DNA of 6,279 nucleotides, from positions 1 to 6,279 of the forward strand of contig JAFGVG010000042.1 of NCBI GenBank assembly GCA_016938095.1. The letters run 5' to 3'. The notes beneath the pieces are model-generated. The model did not search any database. It was given only the letters and a program-made list of their open reading frames with translations, and was not told the origin of the DNA. The DNA is from Bacteroidales bacterium (lineage in GTDB: Bacteria > Bacteroidota > Bacteroidia > Bacteroidales > UBA10428). Of this stretch, positions 5,131-6,279 are shown piece by piece; positions within the stretch are counted from its first letter, which is position 1; every line of letters begins with the position of its first letter. Made by a program: the position numbers and the translations under genes.

Positions 5131-6279
5131 ATGTCCAAACCAACACGTCCAATAATGAGTAGCGATTCATACCCGATCCAATTGCCCAGGCTGCTGCGAG
5201 CCTATAGCAAATCGGAATACGCCATGCAGCAAAGGGCAAAATTCATTTACTATTTGTGCATATTGCTTGCCTGTGCTGCATCTTTTCTGATAGTTTTCAG
5301 GCTCCTTTCCGGCTTCATCAGTCCGGTTTTTAACCAATCCCTTAAAGTTGTAGTGCTTCCACTAACTGCTCTTGTCATAACAATATTACTCTGTTTATGG
5401 CTTCTCTACAGGGGATATTACAATTTAACAGCAAACCTGCTCCCTTTGCTGATTATTATAACTACCTGGCTGATTATGTTCTTTGAAGAACAGACGCCAT
5501 TAATCAAACTGGACAGTGTTGTGAATATACTGGCAGCCCTTTCCATGCTTCCTTTGCTTTTCGCAAGGCGAAAATCTATGATACTTGTTTATACACTTAT
5601 AAATATTTTGATCCTTGTTGTTTTCATGCTCCACTATCAATCCACATCCGGAATAACCAGGGCCGAAATGTGGGATTACCTGGTTGACGTTTCAGTTACC
5701 ATGGCATTTATAGGATTAGTGGGGTATAATATATTCAACATCAATAAAAAAGCCTTGGATAAGGCCCAATCAGACATCAAAAAAAGAATTGATGCGGAAG
5801 CTGCATTGCTGAAAAGTGAGAAAAAATTCAGGGAAATGACCGACCTGTTGCCACAGGCAGTTTTTGAAATGGAACTGGATGGTAACCTGACTTACCTTAA
5901 CAAGTCGGGTTTTCAAGAGCTTGGATATTCTGACGAAGATTTCCACCAGGGAATGAATATTTTCGATATTCTCACAGAATCTGAGAAGTTAAAAGAGAAT
6001 ATACAGGGAGTTATCCGGGGAAACCGGTCGGGAAACCAGTATATCGCCCGCCGGAAAAACGGCGATCTGTTGCCTGTAAAGATCTATTCAAGTACTATAT
6101 TGGAAAATGAGCAGATAGTAGGTTTCAGGGGTATCGTTATTGATATTTCCGACAGCATAAAGGCCGAACAAGCATTGGCCAAAAGCGAAAGGAAATTCAG
6201 GGAAATGGCAGAGCTGTTGCCGCAAACCCTTTATGAATCGGATTTACAGGGAAAACTCACCTATATCAACAGGGCCGGA
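5131..6279 (+). CDS. Membrane sensor with six predicted helices and tandem PAS domains, 3' end outside window (probably a sensor kinase)
   Basis: The frame is open from 5131 to the window end (383 residues) without a stop. Numbering from ATG 5131, six hydrophobic segments lie near 38-56, 73-93, 99-118, 129-145, 150-169 and 183-202. A charged, probably helical linker (about 203-228) follows, then a PAS domain from about 228 (KSEKKFREMTDLLPQAVFEMELDG, ending near VGFRGIVIDIS) and a second PAS starting at 351 (KSERKFREMAELLPQTLYESD), which is cut off. PAS domains sense small ligands or redox state on the cytoplasmic side. In Bacteroidota this architecture usually ends in a histidine kinase, sometimes a hybrid one, but no kinase residues are inside the window. 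An in-frame ATG at 5155 is an alternative start, favoured by the candidate promoter; TAA at 5113 excludes earlier ones. It is transcribed divergently from the secreted-protein gene. Confidence 0.82.
   Translation, partial: MSKPTRPIMSSDSYPIQLPRLLRAYSKSEYAMQQRAKFIYYLCILLACAASFLIVFRLLSGFISPVFNQSLKVVVLPLTALVITILLCLWLLYRGYYNLTANLLPLLIIITTWLIMFFEEQTPLIKLDSVVNILAALSMLPLLFARRKSMILVYTLINILILVVFMLHYQSTSGITRAEMWDYLVDVSVTMAFIGLVGYNIFNINKKALDKAQSDIKKRIDAEAALLKSEKKFREMTDLLPQAVFEMELDGNLTYLNKSGFQELGYSDEDFHQGMNIFDILTESEKLKENIQGVIRGNRSGNQYIARRKNGDLLPVKIYSSTILENEQIVGFRGIVIDISDSIKAEQALAKSERKFREMAELLPQTLYESDLQGKLTYINRAG
5147..5163 (+). repeat. Direct repeat copy 2 (GTCCAATAATGAGTAGC)
   Basis: The second copy covers the in-frame ATG at 5155-5157 of the PAS sensor gene and differs from copy 1 by one extra G. 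If the gene starts at 5155, this repeat sits exactly over the translation start. If it starts at 5131, the repeat encodes part of the N-terminus. Binding here could block transcript elongation or translation, but that is inference. Confidence 0.5.

Noticed and set aside
5131..6279. Firm assignment as histidine kinase
   Set aside because: No H-box, N-box or G-box is inside the window, so only the sensor part can be called.

Overview
The window looks like a chromosomal segment from a member of the Bacteroidota (Bacteroidetes). Evidence: a DUF4954-type protein, a family I know mainly from this phylum; start codons without Shine-Dalgarno sequences and one with an A-rich leader; promoter-like TAnnTTTG and TTG elements; and moderate base composition. 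Order-level placement (Bacteroidales or Marinilabiliales-like) is a guess.

Layout. Bases 1-258 are the C-terminal end of a membrane transporter of the AspT/YidE/YbjL family. Only 11 bases later, on the same strand, starts a 732-residue DUF4954-type protein (270-2468) with a left-handed beta-helix-like N-terminal half and a helical C-terminal half. After a 76-base leader that ends in a 34-base stretch without G comes a 338-residue double-SIS sugar-phosphate isomerase (2545-3561). It resembles the isomerase half of GlmS, without the glutaminase domain. The three genes share a strand and may form one functional unit for an amino-sugar or sugar-phosphate substrate, but that is inference.

Bases 3565-3662 fill almost the whole gap between convergent genes with 14 consecutive 7-base units, each starting with GC. 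On the minus strand follows a 425-residue secreted protein of unknown function (4941-3664) with an 11-residue 'DS' repeat and loose YD-like repeats.

The 189-base divergent intergenic region (4942-5130) is dense with signals. It holds a perfect 10-bp inverted repeat, a 14-bp near-perfect inverted repeat that resembles insertion-sequence ends, and a candidate promoter. It also holds the first copy of a 16/17-base direct repeat whose second copy overlaps the downstream gene's start region. The last gene (5131 to the window end, open) encodes a six-helix membrane sensor with tandem PAS domains. Its output domain lies outside the window.

I see no tRNA, rRNA, CRISPR array or intact mobile element. 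The strongest leads for something undescribed are the heptamer array, the LbH/SIS gene pair and the repeat-rich divergent control region.
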